Source: Comamonas fluminis (GTDB lineage Bacteria; Pseudomonadota; Gammaproteobacteria; Burkholderiales; Burkholderiaceae_C). Taken from it: a DNA stretch of 64,000 nucleotides. The DNA is taken from positions 2,493,501 through 2,557,500 of the forward strand of contig NZ_CP066783.1 of the NCBI RefSeq assembly GCF_019186805.1, given 5' to 3'. The notes under the pieces were generated by a model. It worked only from the letters and a program-made list of their open reading frames with translations, was not told the origin of the DNA and made no database searches. This document shows positions 55,693-64,000 of this stretch, one piece after another (within the stretch, counting starts at the first letter, position 1; every line of letters starts with the position of its first letter). Both the position numbers and the translations under genes were made by a program.

Positions 55693-58600
55693 TCAGTCGT
55701 AAACCACCTTGACCTGGCCCGAGCCGACCGAGCCAAACCAGGCCGCCAGCGCGGCGTCTGAGGGGTAGAAGCGGCTGCTCTCGCCCAGCGCCAGCTCGCA
55801 GCTGGCCGAGCCGCGCTGGTCGCGGCAGATCAGATCCAGCCGCACCTTCACACCGTGGTGAATATTGCCGTTCTCGGTTTCTTCCACCTTGGCCGGGAAC
55901 TGGCGCAGCAGCGCCGGCACATCGGGCATGTGTTCGCCCACGCTGACCTGCAGATAGCGGGCAAAGCGGCAGCGTGCATCGGCCAGACTCCACGCCTGCT
56001 GCACCTTCATGCGCAGGCCGCCGCTGAAGCGATCGGGCTGCAGACGGCCTGAAACGACGACAAATTCGTCTTCCTTGAGCACATCCGCGCAAAGGGCCAT
56101 GGTTTTTTCGTCGATGGAGGCTTCAATCGTGGCCGATTTATCGTCCAGCGCAAAAATACTGAGCTTGCCGCGCTGGCCGTTGATGGTGCGCAGCCCGCTG
56201 ATGATGCCTGCCATGACCTGGGGCTCGCGGCTGTCGCGCATCTCGCCAATGGGCGTGCGCACAAAGCGCCGCACCTCGGTTTCCACCTCATCGAACAGGT
56301 GCCCGGTCAGGTAAAAGCCAATGGCCGTCTTTTCCAGCGTCAGCTTTTCCTTCACGCCCCAGGGCAGTACATCGGCCATGGGTGGCTCTGCCGTGCTGGA
56401 GCCCAGGGCATCGTCGCCCATCATGTCGAACAGACCGCCCTGGTCGGCATTGGCAATCGAGGTTGCCGCAAAGCCAAACGCGGTATCCAGCGTGGCCAGC
56501 AGCGAGGCGCGGTTCATGTCGATGTTGTCGAACGCACCACCCTTGATGAGCGCTTCCACCGTGCGTTTGTTGAGCTTGCTGCGATCCACGCGCAGACAGA
56601 AGTCAAACAGGCTCTTGAACGGGCCTTTTTCATGGCCGTTGGGACCCGTGCCCTCGCCGTTACGCGCAGCCACTATCGCTTCGATAGCAGCCTGCCCTGT
56701 CCCCTTAATGGCTCCAAGGCCATAACGTATGACTTTATCGGTCACCGGCTCAAAACGGTGCACGCCGCGGTTCACATCGGGCATCTCGAAAGTGATGCCC
56801 TGCTTGAGCGCGTCTTCGTACAGCACCTTGAGCTTGTCGGTGTTGTCCATTTCCACGGTCATATTGCCGCAGTAGAACTCTGCCGTGTAGTGAACCTTGA
56901 GCCAGCCCGTGTGATAGGCCAGCAACGAGTAGGCCGCCGCGTGCGACTTGTTGAAGCCGTAGCCCGCGAACTTTTCCATCAAGTCGAAAACTTCGTCGGC
57001 CTTGGCTTCGTCCAGCCCGTTCTTGGCCGCGCCTTCCCGGAAGATCATCCGGTGCTTGGCCATTTCCTCGACTTTTTTCTTGCCCATGGCGCGGCGCAGC
57101 AAGTCGGCGCCGCCCAGCGAGTAACCGCCCAGCACCTGGGCGGTCTGCATCACCTGCTCCTGATAGACCATGATGCCGTAGGTCTCGGACAGCACGGGTT
57201 CCACCAACGGATGCGGGTATTCCACCACCTCCTTGCCGTGTTTACGGGCAATAAAGGTGGGAATCAGGTCCATGGGGCCGGGACGGTACAGAGCGTTCAG
57301 GGCAATCAGGTCTTCTAGGCGCGAGGGCTTGGCTTCCTTGAGCATCTGCTGCATGCCGCGCGATTCAAACTGGAAGACGGCTTCGGTCTTGCCTTCCTGG
57401 AACAGCTTGTAGGTCGGATAGTCGTCCAGCGGAATGTTCTCAAACTGGAAGTTCTCCTGGCCCTTGTGGCGCTTCATGATGAATTCGCGCGCAATTTCCA
57501 GAATCGTCAGCGTGGCAAGGCCCAAGAAGTCGAACTTCACTAGGCCGACGGCTTCCACGTCGTCCTTGTCATACATGGCCACGGCTGAGGTACTGCCGGG
57601 CTGCTGATACAGCGGGCAGAAATCAGCCAGCTTGCCCGGCGCAATCACCACACCACCGGCGTGCATGCCGATATTGCGGGTCATACCCTCCAGGCTTTGC
57701 GCCATCTCGATCAGGGTCTTGACGTCTTCCTCGCGCTCAATGCGCTCGGCCAGAATCGGCTCTTCCTTGATGGCGTAGGTGTATTTATCGCCTTCCTTGG
57801 GCGGATTGGGCGGGTACTTGAGCGTGACGTGCAGACCCGGCTTGTTCGGGATCAGCTTGGAGATGCCGTCGCAAAACGTATAGCTCATGTCCAGCACGCG
57901 GCCCACGTCGCGGATGGCGGCGCGCGCCGCCATGGTGCCGAAGGTCGCAATCTGGCTCACCGCATCGCGGCCATAACGCTGCTTGACGTACTCAATCACC
58001 CGGTCGCGGTTCTGCTGACAGAAGTCCACGTCAAAGTCAGGCATGGAAACGCGTTCCGGGTTCAGAAAGCGCTCGAACAGCAGGTTGTATTCCAGCGGAT
58101 CAAGGTCGGTCACCTTGAGCACATAGGCCACCAGCGAGCCAGCGCCCGAGCCACGGCCCGGGCCCACCGGGCAGCCATTGCCCTTGGCCCATTTAATAAA
58201 GTCCGACACGATCAGGAAGTAGCCCGGGAAACCCATCTGCATGATGGTGTTGAGCTCGAACTCCAGCCGCTCCACATAGCGCGGACGCTCAGCCTCGCGC
58301 TTGGCCGCATCGGGATACAGGTGAGTCAGGCGCTCATCCAGGCCGTGGTAGGACTCATGGCGGAAGAACTCGTCCATAGTCATGCCATCGGGCACAGGGA
58401 AGTTGGGCAGTTGCGGGTTGCCCAGCACCAGCGTCAGGCTACAACGGCGGGCAATTTCCACCGTGTTTTCAATGGCGCTGGGAATGTCGGCAAACAGCTG
58501 CTCCATCTCGGCAGCGGTCTTGAAGTGCTGATCGCGCGTGAATTTGCGCACGCGCTTGGCGTTGCCAAGGATTTCGCCCTCGGCAATGCAGACCCGCGCC

Positions 58601-59226
58601 TCGTGTGATTCGTAGTCGTCCGGCTTGAAGAACTGGATGGGGTGCGTGGCCACCACGGGCAGATTCAGGCGGCTGGCCAGCTTGACGGCAGCCGTCACAT
58701 GCGACTCATCATCGGCGCGGCCACAGCGCTGCAGCTCGATATAGAAGCGGTGCGGGAACATGGTGGCTAGGCGCTGGGCAATCTCGGCAGCGCCCTTTTC
58801 ATCACCACGGGTCAGGGCAATACCCACAGGGCCGGCCTGCGCGCCGGAGAGCACGATAAGCCCCTCGCCCAGCTCCTGCAGCCATTCCCACTTGTGCTGC
58901 GCCTGGTCCTTGACCACGCCGCGCGTCCAGCCACGGGCCAGCAGCTCGGCGATGTTGTGATAGCCAAGCTTGCTTTGCACAAGCACGATGATGCGCGAGG
59001 CAGGCGCGTCTCCCACGCCCTCCATGACGATTTCGGCGCCCAATACGGGCTTGACGCCCTTGGCGCGACCTTCGCGGTAGAACTTGATACCGCCAAAAAG
59101 GTTGTTGAAGTCAGTGATGGCCATCGCCACCTGCCCGTCTTCGGCGGCAGCCTTGATCAGGGCATTGACGCGGTTGGTTCCGTCAACGACGGAAAATTCT
59201 GTGTGCAGGCGCAGGTGGACAAACAT
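55693..59226 (-). CDS. dnaE: DNA polymerase III subunit alpha
   Basis: A 1177-residue replicative polymerase. It has a PHP domain at the N-terminus (MFVHLRLHTEFSVVDG), the catalytic Asp pair in MPDFDVDFCQQNRDRVIEYV (about residue 400), the fingers and beta-binding regions, and an OB fold near the end. It is the sole alpha-subunit gene in the window. The ATG at 59226 is chosen; the frame continues to 59307 but the extra residues are not PHP-like. It is divergent from bamD. Confidence 0.98.
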   Translation of the reverse strand: MFVHLRLHTEFSVVDGTNRVNALIKAAAEDGQVAMAITDFNNLFGGIKFYREGRAKGVKPVLGAEIVMEGVGDAPASRIIVLVQSKLGYHNIAELLARGWTRGVVKDQAQHKWEWLQELGEGLIVLSGAQAGPVGIALTRGDEKGAAEIAQRLATMFPHRFYIELQRCGRADDESHVTAAVKLASRLNLPVVATHPIQFFKPDDYESHEARVCIAEGEILGNAKRVRKFTRDQHFKTAAEMEQLFADIPSAIENTVEIARRCSLTLVLGNPQLPNFPVPDGMTMDEFFRHESYHGLDERLTHLYPDAAKREAERPRYVERLEFELNTIMQMGFPGYFLIVSDFIKWAKGNGCPVGPGRGSGAGSLVAYVLKVTDLDPLEYNLLFERFLNPERVSMPDFDVDFCQQNRDRVIEYVKQRYGRDAVSQIATFGTMAARAAIRDVGRVLDMSYTFCDGISKLIPNKPGLHVTLKYPPNPPKEGDKYTYAIKEEPILAERIEREEDVKTLIEMAQSLEGMTRNIGMHAGGVVIAPGKLADFCPLYQQPGSTSAVAMYDKDDVEAVGLVKFDFLGLATLTILEIAREFIMKRHKGQENFQFENIPLDDYPTYKLFQEGKTEAVFQFESRGMQQMLKEAKPSRLEDLIALNALYRPGPMDLIPTFIARKHGKEVVEYPHPLVEPVLSETYGIMVYQEQVMQTAQVLGGYSLGGADLLRRAMGKKKVEEMAKHRMIFREGAAKNGLDEAKADEVFDLMEKFAGYGFNKSHAAAYSLLAYHTGWLKVHYTAEFYCGNMTVEMDNTDKLKVLYEDALKQGITFEMPDVNRGVHRFEPVTDKVIRYGLGAIKGTGQAAIEAIVAARNGEGTGPNGHEKGPFKSLFDFCLRVDRSKLNKRTVEALIKGGAFDNIDMNRASLLATLDTAFGFAATSIANADQGGLFDMMGDDALGSSTAEPPMADVLPWGVKEKLTLEKTAIGFYLTGHLFDEVETEVRRFVRTPIGEMRDSREPQVMAGIISGLRTINGQRGKLSIFALDDKSATIEASIDEKTMALCADVLKEDEFVVVSGRLQPDRFSGGLRMKVQQAWSLADARCRFARYLQVSVGEHMPDVPALLRQFPAKVEETENGNIHHGVKVRLDLICRDQRGSASCELALGESSRFYPSDAALAAWFGSVGSGQVKVVYD

Positions 59227-59431
59227 GGGCGCTATTGTAGAAAGAGCGACTCGCCCCTGCCCGCTCAATGACTCTGCAATTGGCTCAAACGGTAAAGACT
59301 GGCCCAAGTGACGACGCGCAGCAACATCAGCCCATTACAATGCCTTGCTTCCGGTCCCCCATTGTGCTGGTGTATGGTGTAGGTTTTACGCCCTCTCACA
59401 GTGCCTGACCGGCCTGTTCTACTTCCAGCCA

Positions 59432-60250
59432 ATGTTTGTCAGAAAACTGTCCACCATGCCGCGTATTTCACTGACTCTAGTTCCTGCCGTGTTAGTTGCC
59501 GCTGCCCTGGCAGGCTGCTCCAGCACCAAGGACGACCCAACGGCAAAGTGGACACCCGATCGCATCTACACCGAAGCGCGTGACGAATCCTCTTCCGGCG
59601 CCTACGACAAGGCCGTGCCACTGTTTGAAAAGCTGGAAGGCCGTGCCGCCGGTACGCCTCTGGCCCAGCAGGCCCAGCTGGAAAAAGCCTATGCCCAGTA
59701 CAAGGGTGGTGAAAAAGTGCAGGCTCTGGCCACGCTGGACCGCTTCATGAAGCTGCACCCCGCCAGCCCCGCCATGGATTACGCCCTGTACCTCAAAGGC
59801 CTGACCAACTTCAACGACAACCTGGGCATGTTCGGCTGGCTGACCCGCCAGGACTTGTCCGAGCGTGACCAGAAGGCCGCCAAGGATTCGTTTGAGTCGT
59901 TCCGCGAGCTGGTTACGCGCTTTCCCGAATCGAAATACGCTGAAGACTCCCGCCAGCGCATGCAGTACATCGTGAACTCGCTGGCCCAGTACGAAGTTCA
60001 CGTGGCCAAGTACTACTACAGCCGCGGCGCCTATGTGGCGGCCATTGCACGCTCGCAAGCCGCCATCAAGGACTACCAGAACGTACCCGCCGTGCGCGAC
60101 GCCATGGTGGTGCTGGTCAAGTCCTATGACGCACTGGGCATGACCCAGCTGCGTGACGATGCCCAGCGCGTGCTGGAGACCACCTACGCCAATAACTCTG
60201 AGCTGAAGTACAGCAAGGAAGAGAAAAAGTCCTGGTGGAAGCTCTGGTAA
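59432..60250 (+). CDS. bamD: Outer membrane protein assembly factor BamD
   Basis: A 272-residue lipoprotein. It has a signal with lipobox LAGC followed by SSTKDDPTAKWTPDRIYTEA, five TPR-like repeats (YDKAVPLFEKLEGRAAGTPL, then SKYAEDSRQRMQYIVNSLAQ) and a basic end. It is part of the BAM complex that inserts outer-membrane proteins and is usually essential. The start at 59432 (MFVRKLSTMPRI) and an ATG at 59456 (MPRISLTLV) both give a signal peptide; I prefer the longer because its basic start is more typical, but no clear ribosome site decides. Confidence 0.95.
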   Translation: MFVRKLSTMPRISLTLVPAVLVAAALAGCSSTKDDPTAKWTPDRIYTEARDESSSGAYDKAVPLFEKLEGRAAGTPLAQQAQLEKAYAQYKGGEKVQALATLDRFMKLHPASPAMDYALYLKGLTNFNDNLGMFGWLTRQDLSERDQKAAKDSFESFRELVTRFPESKYAEDSRQRMQYIVNSLAQYEVHVAKYYYSRGAYVAAIARSQAAIKDYQNVPAVRDAMVVLVKSYDALGMTQLRDDAQRVLETTYANNSELKYSKEEKKSWWKLW

Positions 60251-60284
60251 GAAACACCAAGCGCTCTTGCGGCGCCTGATGTTT

Positions 60285-60326
60285 GAGGGCTGCAAGCTTT
60301 CCCATCGCGAGGAACTTGCAGCCCTC
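60285..60326. terminator. Long hairpin between bamD and the helicase gene, likely terminator
   Basis: GAGGGCTGCAAG (60285-60296) and CTTGCAGCCCTC (60315-60326) pair perfectly over 12 bases with an 18-base loop. There is no strong T run, so it may end transcription weakly or protect mRNA ends of the convergent genes. Confidence 0.6.
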
Positions 60327-60356
60327 GGTGTTTCAAGCCTCTGAAATTGCAGTCTC

Positions 60357-62405
60357 TCAAGCCCCTGGCCCTCTGCCTTGGGCAAGATCATCAAGGGCTT
60401 GCTCAAACGCTGGCTGCCCGCCCAGCAGCCGCATCGGGGGCAATGCGGCCACCAGCTCTGCGCCATAGCTCATGCTGATCAGGCGTGTATCGCAGACCAC
60501 CAGCACTCCCCTGTCGGTTTCACTGCGAATCAAACGGCCCGCCCCTTGCTTGAGCGCCATGGCTGCCTCGGGCAGCATGTAATCGTGAAACGCAGTTCTG
60601 CCCACAGATTCCAGACGTCTGGAGCGCGCTTCCACCAGAGGGTCGTCCGGCGGCGGAAATGGCAGCTTGTCGATGACTACCAGTTGCAGCACGTCCCCGG
60701 GCAAATCGACCCCTTCCCAGAAAGTGGCTGACGCCACCAGAATGGCGCCGCGCTGAGAGCGCACCGAGCCTGCGACCATGAAGCGCTCGACCAGCGCCAG
60801 CTTGGGCGCTTCCCCTTGCACCAGAACATCGAGTTCGGTGAACAGCCCCAGAGAGGCGCGCAGGGCTTCGCTGATGGCCTGCAAGGCCCTGAGCGTGGTG
60901 GTCAGCACCAGAGTGCGCCCGCCTATGCGCTGGGCTGCATCCAGCACCAGTTGCGCCACCTGCTGGCTGTGCTGGGCGCTGCCTGCAGCAACAAAAGGAT
61001 GCGGCACATACAGCCCGGCGTGACTGGGGTAGTCAAAGGGGCTGTCCACCGTCAGCACCCTGGCACCGCGCAGGCCGCAGGGCTCGGTAAACCAGCTCAG
61101 CTGTGCATCGCTGCCCAAAGTGGCTGAGGTAAAAATCCAGCTCTTGCGCTCATGGGCATTTCGCTGATCGCTATCTATTTCTTCATCTTCCCCCACATTG
61201 CGACGCAGCAGCCGCTCGCGCATGATGCGGGCAATCGACAGTGGCGACTCCAGCATGCGCAAATGCAGCCGCCCCACTTCCAGCCAGCGCACCGAGTCTT
61301 CATCGGCTGCCCCGGCAAAGCGGGCCAGCCGGGTCAGCAGCTCACTGCCGCGTTCGTACAGACGCTGCAAATCAGCGGCCATGGCCTCCATGGCTGCCAG
61401 CGGCAGGAGCAAGGCCCGCAGGCTCTGGCCCAGCCTCACCAGCGCCGCCCGCCACAGCGCGGCATCCAGCCCCTGCGGCGTGACGGCCGGCCAGGGCAGC
61501 CGCCCGCCCGCGGGAATATCGCCGGCCTGCAGGCGCAGCTCGCGCACGGCCTGCTCCAGCGTGGCGCACAGCACCAGCCAGTCGGCCATGCCACGCGCAT
61601 GTTCCTGGGTCACGCGAAGCGCATCCCGGGCGTAGCCAATCAGTTGCTGGCTCGATAGCGCATCGCCCGCGAACTGCACGCCCGTGTCGTTGAGCTGATG
61701 GGCCTCATCCACCACCACTACACCCGTGCTGGGCAGCAGTTGCGCCATGCCGGAGTCCCGCACGTCCAGATCGGCAAACAGCAGGTGATGGTTGATAACC
61801 ACCACATCGGCCTGCAGCGCCTGCTGGCGTGCCTGGTTGACGTGACAGCCTTGCCAGTGCGGGCAGTCCGAGCCCACGCAGTTGTCACGGGTCGATGTCA
61901 CCAGCGGCACGACAGCAGAGCGCTCATCCAGCGCTGTCATCTCTGCCATGTCGCCGGTGGTGGTGATTCTGGCCCAGCGCTCCACATCAGCTACCTGGCG
62001 CAGCACCTGCGGATCTTGCGGCGCGGTACGGCCCTGGCGCACCCGATCCAGCCGCTCAAGGCACAGGTAGGCCGAGCGCCCCTTGAGCCGCGCCATGCGC
62101 AGCGGCAAGCCCAGGCCATGCACCAGACGCGGGAGATCGCGGGCAAACAGCTGATCCTGCAGCGCCTTGGTCGCCGTAGAGACCAGCACGCGCTGGCCAC
62201 TGTAGAGCGCAGGCACCAGATAGGCATAGGTCTTGCCCACACCGGTGCCAGCCTGCGCCACCAGCACAGCGCCGTCTTCAATCGCCTGAGCCACGGCCAT
62301 GGCCATCTGCGTCTGCCCGGCTCGCGGGTGAAACGCAGGTTCGGCCACAGACAGTGCACCATCCGGGGAAAAAGCGGCTGCCACCGCGTCCGACAATTGA
62401 CTCAA
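60357..62405 (-). CDS. ATP-dependent DNA helicase of the DinG/YoaA type
   Basis: A 682-residue XPD-like helicase. The Walker A is AGTGVGKT (52-59). The four Fe-S cluster cysteines are Cys115, Cys176, Cys181 and Cys187, the DEAH box is at 233-236, and the C-terminal motif VI is QGAGRLIRSETDRGVLVVCD. It unwinds DNA during repair, such as R-loops or D-loops. The only start that gives the usual N-terminus is a TTG at 62405 with no good ribosome site, so the exact start is uncertain. It diverges from a PP2C gene. Confidence 0.92.
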   Translation of the reverse strand: MSQLSDAVAAAFSPDGALSVAEPAFHPRAGQTQMAMAVAQAIEDGAVLVAQAGTGVGKTYAYLVPALYSGQRVLVSTATKALQDQLFARDLPRLVHGLGLPLRMARLKGRSAYLCLERLDRVRQGRTAPQDPQVLRQVADVERWARITTTGDMAEMTALDERSAVVPLVTSTRDNCVGSDCPHWQGCHVNQARQQALQADVVVINHHLLFADLDVRDSGMAQLLPSTGVVVVDEAHQLNDTGVQFAGDALSSQQLIGYARDALRVTQEHARGMADWLVLCATLEQAVRELRLQAGDIPAGGRLPWPAVTPQGLDAALWRAALVRLGQSLRALLLPLAAMEAMAADLQRLYERGSELLTRLARFAGAADEDSVRWLEVGRLHLRMLESPLSIARIMRERLLRRNVGEDEEIDSDQRNAHERKSWIFTSATLGSDAQLSWFTEPCGLRGARVLTVDSPFDYPSHAGLYVPHPFVAAGSAQHSQQVAQLVLDAAQRIGGRTLVLTTTLRALQAISEALRASLGLFTELDVLVQGEAPKLALVERFMVAGSVRSQRGAILVASATFWEGVDLPGDVLQLVVIDKLPFPPPDDPLVEARSRRLESVGRTAFHDYMLPEAAMALKQGAGRLIRSETDRGVLVVCDTRLISMSYGAELVAALPPMRLLGGQPAFEQALDDLAQGRGPGA

Positions 62406-62495
62406 GACGATTTTTCACTTTCCAGTCCCACACAGCGCACCGACCGGCGGGCGATAAAATACGGGACTTACAGATACACGTATTACAAGCTTTAC

Positions 62496-63260
62496 ATGTC
62501 ACCCAACTACCGTATCCAGGCTGCCACAGGCATTCACCGTGGAGACCGGGAGTACCAGCAAGACCAGGTCCTGCTGATGGCCCACCCTTATGCCAAAGGC
62601 TGCATTCTGGGTGTGGTGGCGGATGGCATGGGCGGACGCAGCGGCGGCCGCAAGGCCTCAGACCAGGTCATGCTGACTGCACGCCAGCTGTTCGAGCGAT
62701 TCGAGCCTGCCCATGAAGACTGCGCCCGCATGCTGCGCACCATTGTGCAGGATGCGCACACCGTCATCCGGCTCACGGCCATTGCTGCGGAGCAAGAGCC
62801 GCACAGCACCATCGCTGCGTTTGTTGTTTTGCCCGACGGTGTCTGCCACTTCATGCATTCGGGCGACTCGCGGCTGTATCACTTTCACGGCCAGCAGCAA
62901 ATGCATCGCAGCAAGGACCACTCCTATGTGCAGGCACTGGTTGACCGTGGCGACATCACTGACGAGCAGGCTCAGAACCACCCCCAGTCCAATATTTTGC
63001 TGGGCTGTCTGGGTGCCGCCACAGCTCCGCCGATGGAGCACCATGTCATCGCCAAGCTCCAGCCCGGTGACAGCCTGATGGCCTGCTCGGACGGCGTCTG
63101 GCACTACTTCACCGCCCAGGAGCTGGGGGCTGTGCTGGAGGCGCTCTCTCCACGCGAAGCCTCGCAGTTTCTGATCGAAAAAGCGCGCCTGCGCTCCAAT
63201 GGCGGCGGTGACAATCTGTCGCTGGCCATTCTCAAGCTCGAAGCTGCAGCCGCCAACTGA
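62496..63260 (+). CDS. PP2C-type Ser/Thr protein phosphatase
   Basis: A 254-residue PPM phosphatase. The metal-binding motifs are GDREYQQDQ near residue 14, VVADGMGGRSGG, HSGDSRLYHF and SDGVW with later GGGDNLSLAI. The open frame runs back to 61698 through the helicase gene, but the domain starts with the ATG at 62496. PP2C enzymes remove phosphate from Ser/Thr kinase targets. No kinase gene is adjacent, so its partner is elsewhere. No signal or membrane segment is seen. Confidence 0.93.
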   Translation: MSPNYRIQAATGIHRGDREYQQDQVLLMAHPYAKGCILGVVADGMGGRSGGRKASDQVMLTARQLFERFEPAHEDCARMLRTIVQDAHTVIRLTAIAAEQEPHSTIAAFVVLPDGVCHFMHSGDSRLYHFHGQQQMHRSKDHSYVQALVDRGDITDEQAQNHPQSNILLGCLGAATAPPMEHHVIAKLQPGDSLMACSDGVWHYFTAQELGAVLEALSPREASQFLIEKARLRSNGGGDNLSLAILKLEAAAAN

Positions 63261-63270
63261 CTGATTGCAC

Positions 63271-63304
63271 AAAAAAAGACGCAAGCCCTTGATAGGATTG
63301 CGTC
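63271..63304 (-). terminator. Rho-independent terminator for the leftward charged-protein gene
   Basis: GACGCAA (63278-63284) and TTGCGTC (63298-63304) pair. Read leftward the stem is followed by seven T. It overlaps the end of the phosphatase region and may also cap that transcript. Confidence 0.7.
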
Positions 63305-63354
63305 AGCAGCAATTATTTTGATAGCACTAATCGTGCTTGCCGTGTCTGCCGTTC

Positions 63355-64000
63355 TTACGGTGCTGGTGCGGGCAAGGGCGCTGCTTTCTTGCCGCCCTCC
63401 TGCGCCTTTTTCAGCATGCTGGCCTTGTGCGCCTCGGCTTCCCTGAGCTTGGCTTCGTGATCGGCCCGGGCCTTGGCTTCGCGCTCGGCACGGCCCTGAT
63501 CGGCCTGGGCACGATTTTGCTCATGGCGGCGCACATAGTCGCTTTGTCTGGCTGCGCGCTGCTGCGCCTCCGTCTGGCGCTGTGCACGCGCGGCCTCTTC
63601 ATCCACCGCAGGCTTGGCGCCTGAGCCCTGAGGGCCTGGCGCAGAGCGAGGCGTCTTGTCGCGCTGCTGCGCCTTCATGGGCACAGCAGCATTCTCAGCT
63701 TTCTTCTCTTCGATGGTTTTAAGGCGCTCAGCCGCTTTTTCCTTGCGCTCCACCTCGTTGATCTGCAGCTCTCGCGCACGCAATGGTGCATCTTTTTCGC
63801 GGGCAGCCGCCCGGGCATCAGCCAGGCAGCCTTCCACCGCAAACTTCTGATAGCAGAGCTTTTCGTCTTCTAGGCTCTGGTGCTCAATCATGCTGCGCTT
63901 GGCCTGAATCTCTTTTCGCTCTGCTTCCCACTCTTTGCGCAGGCGTTCACGCTCTTTGTCCTGAGCCACTTTTTTCGCCTGTTTGGCATCCGCACTCCCC
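63355..64000 (-). CDS. Charged, helical hypothetical protein, cut by the window edge (N-terminus missing)
   Basis: A frame with no upstream stop runs to base 64000, giving at least 215 residues. The first visible codons read GSADAKQAKK, then VAQDKERERLRKEW. A GTG at 63969 could be mistaken for a start, but the frame continues beyond it. The protein is very rich in Lys, Arg, Glu, Ala and Gln and forms long coiled-coil-like helices with two Cys (KLCYQK, EGCLADA) and an Ala/Pro-rich tail. A signal peptide would lie outside the window. No family is recognised; periplasmic or scaffold roles are possible. Confidence 0.72.
   Translation of the reverse strand, partial: GSADAKQAKKVAQDKERERLRKEWEAERKEIQAKRSMIEHQSLEDEKLCYQKFAVEGCLADARAAAREKDAPLRARELQINEVERKEKAAERLKTIEEKKAENAAVPMKAQQRDKTPRSAPGPQGSGAKPAVDEEAARAQRQTEAQQRAARQSDYVRRHEQNRAQADQGRAEREAKARADHEAKLREAEAHKASMLKKAQEGGKKAAPLPAPAP

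Overview
The window looks like chromosomal DNA of a betaproteobacterium of the Comamonadaceae, most likely Comamonas or a close relative. This is inferred from the GC-rich coding style, two stand-alone Bug/TctC-type binding proteins, the pobA/IclR and AraC-controlled catabolic genes, the cyoABCD-SURF1-RegBA block, and a short dispersed repeat (core TTGATAGCTGCnnGCGCTT) in many intergenic gaps. No rRNA, tRNA, CRISPR array, prophage or complete insertion sequence was seen. The genes at both window edges are cut off.

Layout. 1-8.9 kb: efflux and regulation. A tetR gene diverges from an MFS exporter across two identical-architecture palindromes. A marR gene carrying its own palindromes then leads a tripartite pump (outer-membrane lipoprotein, EmrA-like adaptor, EmrB-like DHA2 pump). 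8.9-12.4 kb: small accessory genes, including an AT-rich islet with two small membrane proteins, a VOC protein, a TPR protein, a metallo-hydrolase and a TonB-like lipoprotein. 12.4-19.4 kb: glycine cleavage. A tandem glycine riboswitch precedes gcvT, gcvH, an unknown gene and gcvP, followed by a SUKH-like and a DKNYY-like protein. 19.5-22.4 kb: a hybrid histidine kinase translationally coupled to a pseudouridine synthase. 22.7-27.7 kb: a complete branched-chain amino-acid type ABC importer (livKHMGF).

27.7-36.8 kb: an SDR, a Bug protein, a universal stress protein, a lipoprotein, a 2OG-Fe dioxygenase, pobA with a divergent IclR regulator, and a LysR regulator divergent from a second Bug protein. 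36.9-43.9 kb: a compact catabolic unit read leftward (SDR, KstD-like FAD dehydrogenase, NIPSNAP protein, AAHS-type transporter) under a divergent AraC regulator with three phased direct repeats between them, followed by an MHS-type MFS transporter. I regard this as the best candidate for an undescribed pathway. 44.2-51.2 kb: cytochrome bo3 quinol oxidase cyoABCD, SURF1 and a RegB/RegA redox two-component system, an arrangement that suggests redox control of the oxidase. 51.5-64 kb: a MarR-GNAT fusion with a large operator, then clpA/clpS, dnaE, bamD, a DinG/YoaA-type helicase, a PP2C phosphatase and a truncated charged protein.

All coordinates, motifs and repeats come from reading the sequence. 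Family names come from recognised motifs, not from database searches, and functional links between neighbours are inference.
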